Positions 31,869 through 32,642 of a stretch of 32,642 bases of DNA are shown here, in pieces. The notes beneath the pieces were generated by a model. That model was given only the letters and a program-made list of their open reading frames with translations. It had not been told where the DNA came from and searched no databases. The stretch's first letter is position 1. Every line of letters starts with the position of its first letter. A program made the translations under genes and the position numbers. The DNA comes from Micromonospora acroterricola (GTDB lineage: Bacteria; Actinomycetota; Actinomycetes; Mycobacteriales; Micromonosporaceae), in the NCBI RefSeq assembly GCF_003172955.1, contig NZ_QGKR01000151.1, positions 1 to 32,642 on the forward strand, written 5' to 3'.

Positions 31869-32380
31869 CCCCGGACGCCTCGCCCAACCTGCTCGGTGCC
31901 CTCGCCCTGCTCGTCGGCTCGCGGATGCGCTCGTCGGTCAGCGCGTCCGTCGGGGCCGGCGGCGCGCTCGCCGAGGCACTCGTCGTCCTCAAGGACCAGC
32001 CGGGCGTGACCGCCGAGTGGCTGGGCCAGGTGCTGGGGCTGACCCAACCCGGTGTCGCGCACCTGGTCCGGCGGCTGCGGGAGCAGGGCTGGGTGGAGAG
32101 GCGCCCGGGCGCCGACGCGCGCAGCCGCGCGCTGCACCTCACCACCGAGGGCACGGCGGCCGCCGCCCGGATCCTGCACGCCCGGCAGGAGGCGCTGACC
32201 GCGCTGCTCGCCCCGCTGACCAGCGAGCAGCGCCGCCACCTCGAAGACATCGCCCGCACCCTGCTGCACGACGAGGTGACGGACGACCGCAGCCTGGCCC
32301 ACCTCTGCCGCCTCTGCGACCGCGCCCGGTGCCCGCGGTGCCCGGTCCACGCCGGCTTCTGCGAGTTGACCGGAGACTGA
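31859..32380 (+). CDS. MarR-family transcriptional regulator with a C-terminal Cys cluster
   Basis: 173 residues from the ATG at 31859. The winged helix-turn-helix (about 45-100) reads TAEWLGQVLGLTQPGVAHLV with the wing RRPGADARSRALHLT. Flanking helices (about 5-40 and 100-140) form the dimer interface. The C-terminus (about 145-173) has five Cys (HLCRLCDRARCPRCPVHAGF then C), which is unusual for MarR and similar to Cys-rich tails in some related actinobacterial regulators. It could bind a metal or sense redox state. It is divergent from the MFS gene and probably represses both genes through the palindrome at 31844-31868. Confidence 0.92.
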   Translation: MNLPPDASPNLLGALALLVGSRMRSSVSASVGAGGALAEALVVLKDQPGVTAEWLGQVLGLTQPGVAHLVRRLREQGWVERRPGADARSRALHLTTEGTAAAARILHARQEALTALLAPLTSEQRRHLEDIARTLLHDEVTDDRSLAHLCRLCDRARCPRCPVHAGFCELTGD

Positions 32381-32411
32381 CCGCGACGCGTGACCGATCG
32401 AGGTGCCGCGC

Positions 32412-32642
32412 CTACCGGCGCCGGCCGCGACGGGCGGGCGCCGCGGCCCGGTGCGGTCGGCGGACCGGCGTCAGCGCCAGCGCCGTCCAGTGCGCCGGCC
32501 GGATCAGGGCCGCCGGCAGGGCCGTGCGCGCGTCACCGCGGGCGGCGTCCAGCTGGGCCTGGTGCAGGAAGAGGGTGGCCCGCAGGTCCGCGCCGCGCAG
32601 GTCGGCGCCGCGCAGGTCCGCGCCGGTGACGTCGGCAAGTCT
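32412..32642 (-). CDS. Pentapeptide-repeat protein, C-terminal part only
   Basis: The frame runs off the right edge; 76 residues are visible before the stop (TAG, 32414-32412). The visible start has three A(D)LRG-type pentapeptides in a row (GADLRGADLRGADLR), the signature of a right-handed quadrilateral beta-helix. Then LFLHQAQLDAARGDARTALP and RPAHW follow, a C-terminal cap common in actinobacterial pentapeptide proteins, and an Arg-rich end. Some members protect DNA gyrase, but this cannot be judged from the fragment. It converges on the MarR gene. Confidence 0.88.
   Translation of the reverse strand, partial: RLADVTGADLRGADLRGADLRATLFLHQAQLDAARGDARTALPAALIRPAHWTALALTPVRRPHRAAAPARRGRRR

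Overview
This window is about 32.6 kb of very GC-rich, densely coding actinobacterial chromosome. Gene content points to Micromonosporaceae (Micromonospora-like), though no rRNA or single-copy phylogenetic marker is present to fix the genus. The pointers are SigE-family sigma factors, a DUF3152 lipoprotein, an Rpf protein under a c-di-AMP riboswitch, a class F sortase, many GTG starts, and apparently leaderless promoters. I count 32 complete or nearly complete protein genes plus one cut at the right edge and one possibly cut at the left. There are no tRNA or rRNA genes, IS elements, phage genes or CRISPR arrays.

Layout. 1-2571: a small membrane protein, a convergent metzincin-like DUF3152 lipoprotein, and a SigE-family sigma factor overlapping a one-TM anti-sigma-like partner. 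2602-5481: a large hybrid sensor kinase (PAS-GAF-HisKA-HATPase-REC) with a second, RsbW-like ATPase at its C-terminus. 5799-8197: two secreted zinc peptidases, an M28 aminopeptidase and a compact M15-like enzyme. 8290-11798: an SDR oxidoreductase, htpG and a ThuA-like protein. 11887-12803: an Rpf/LysM wall hydrolase with a CRP-like site and a ydaO-type riboswitch upstream. 12881-17728 (minus): a small Cys-containing protein, dinB, two overlapping GNAT acetyltransferases, an FMN/Fe-S glutamate-synthase-like protein and a VOC protein. 17866-19809 (minus): a Tat-exported peptidoglycan amidase and an RraA-like protein. 20074-23646 (plus): an SPFH protein, a membrane protein of the TM_helix/MscS-associated type carrying a TQVV repeat array, and an MFS transporter.

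23693-27932 (minus): a VOC protein, YchJ-like, an SGNH hydrolase, CorA, a class F sortase and a secreted protein with a sortase-substrate-like tail. 28278-30042 (plus): lycopene cyclase and RNase HI. 30081-32642: two small hydrophilic proteins, then an MFS transporter divergent from a MarR regulator across a shared palindrome that spans both start codons, and the end of a pentapeptide-repeat protein.

The recurring theme is cell-wall and envelope biology: Rpf, amidase, M15-like peptidase, sortase with candidate substrate, SPFH and the channel-like protein. The most interesting signals are the two nucleotide-messenger elements stacked ahead of the Rpf gene, the TQVV array, the sortase pair lacking an obvious LPXTG motif, and the MarR/MFS leaderless divergent promoter. 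Most of the window is otherwise ordinary core or near-core chromosome; I see no clear defence island or biosynthetic cluster.
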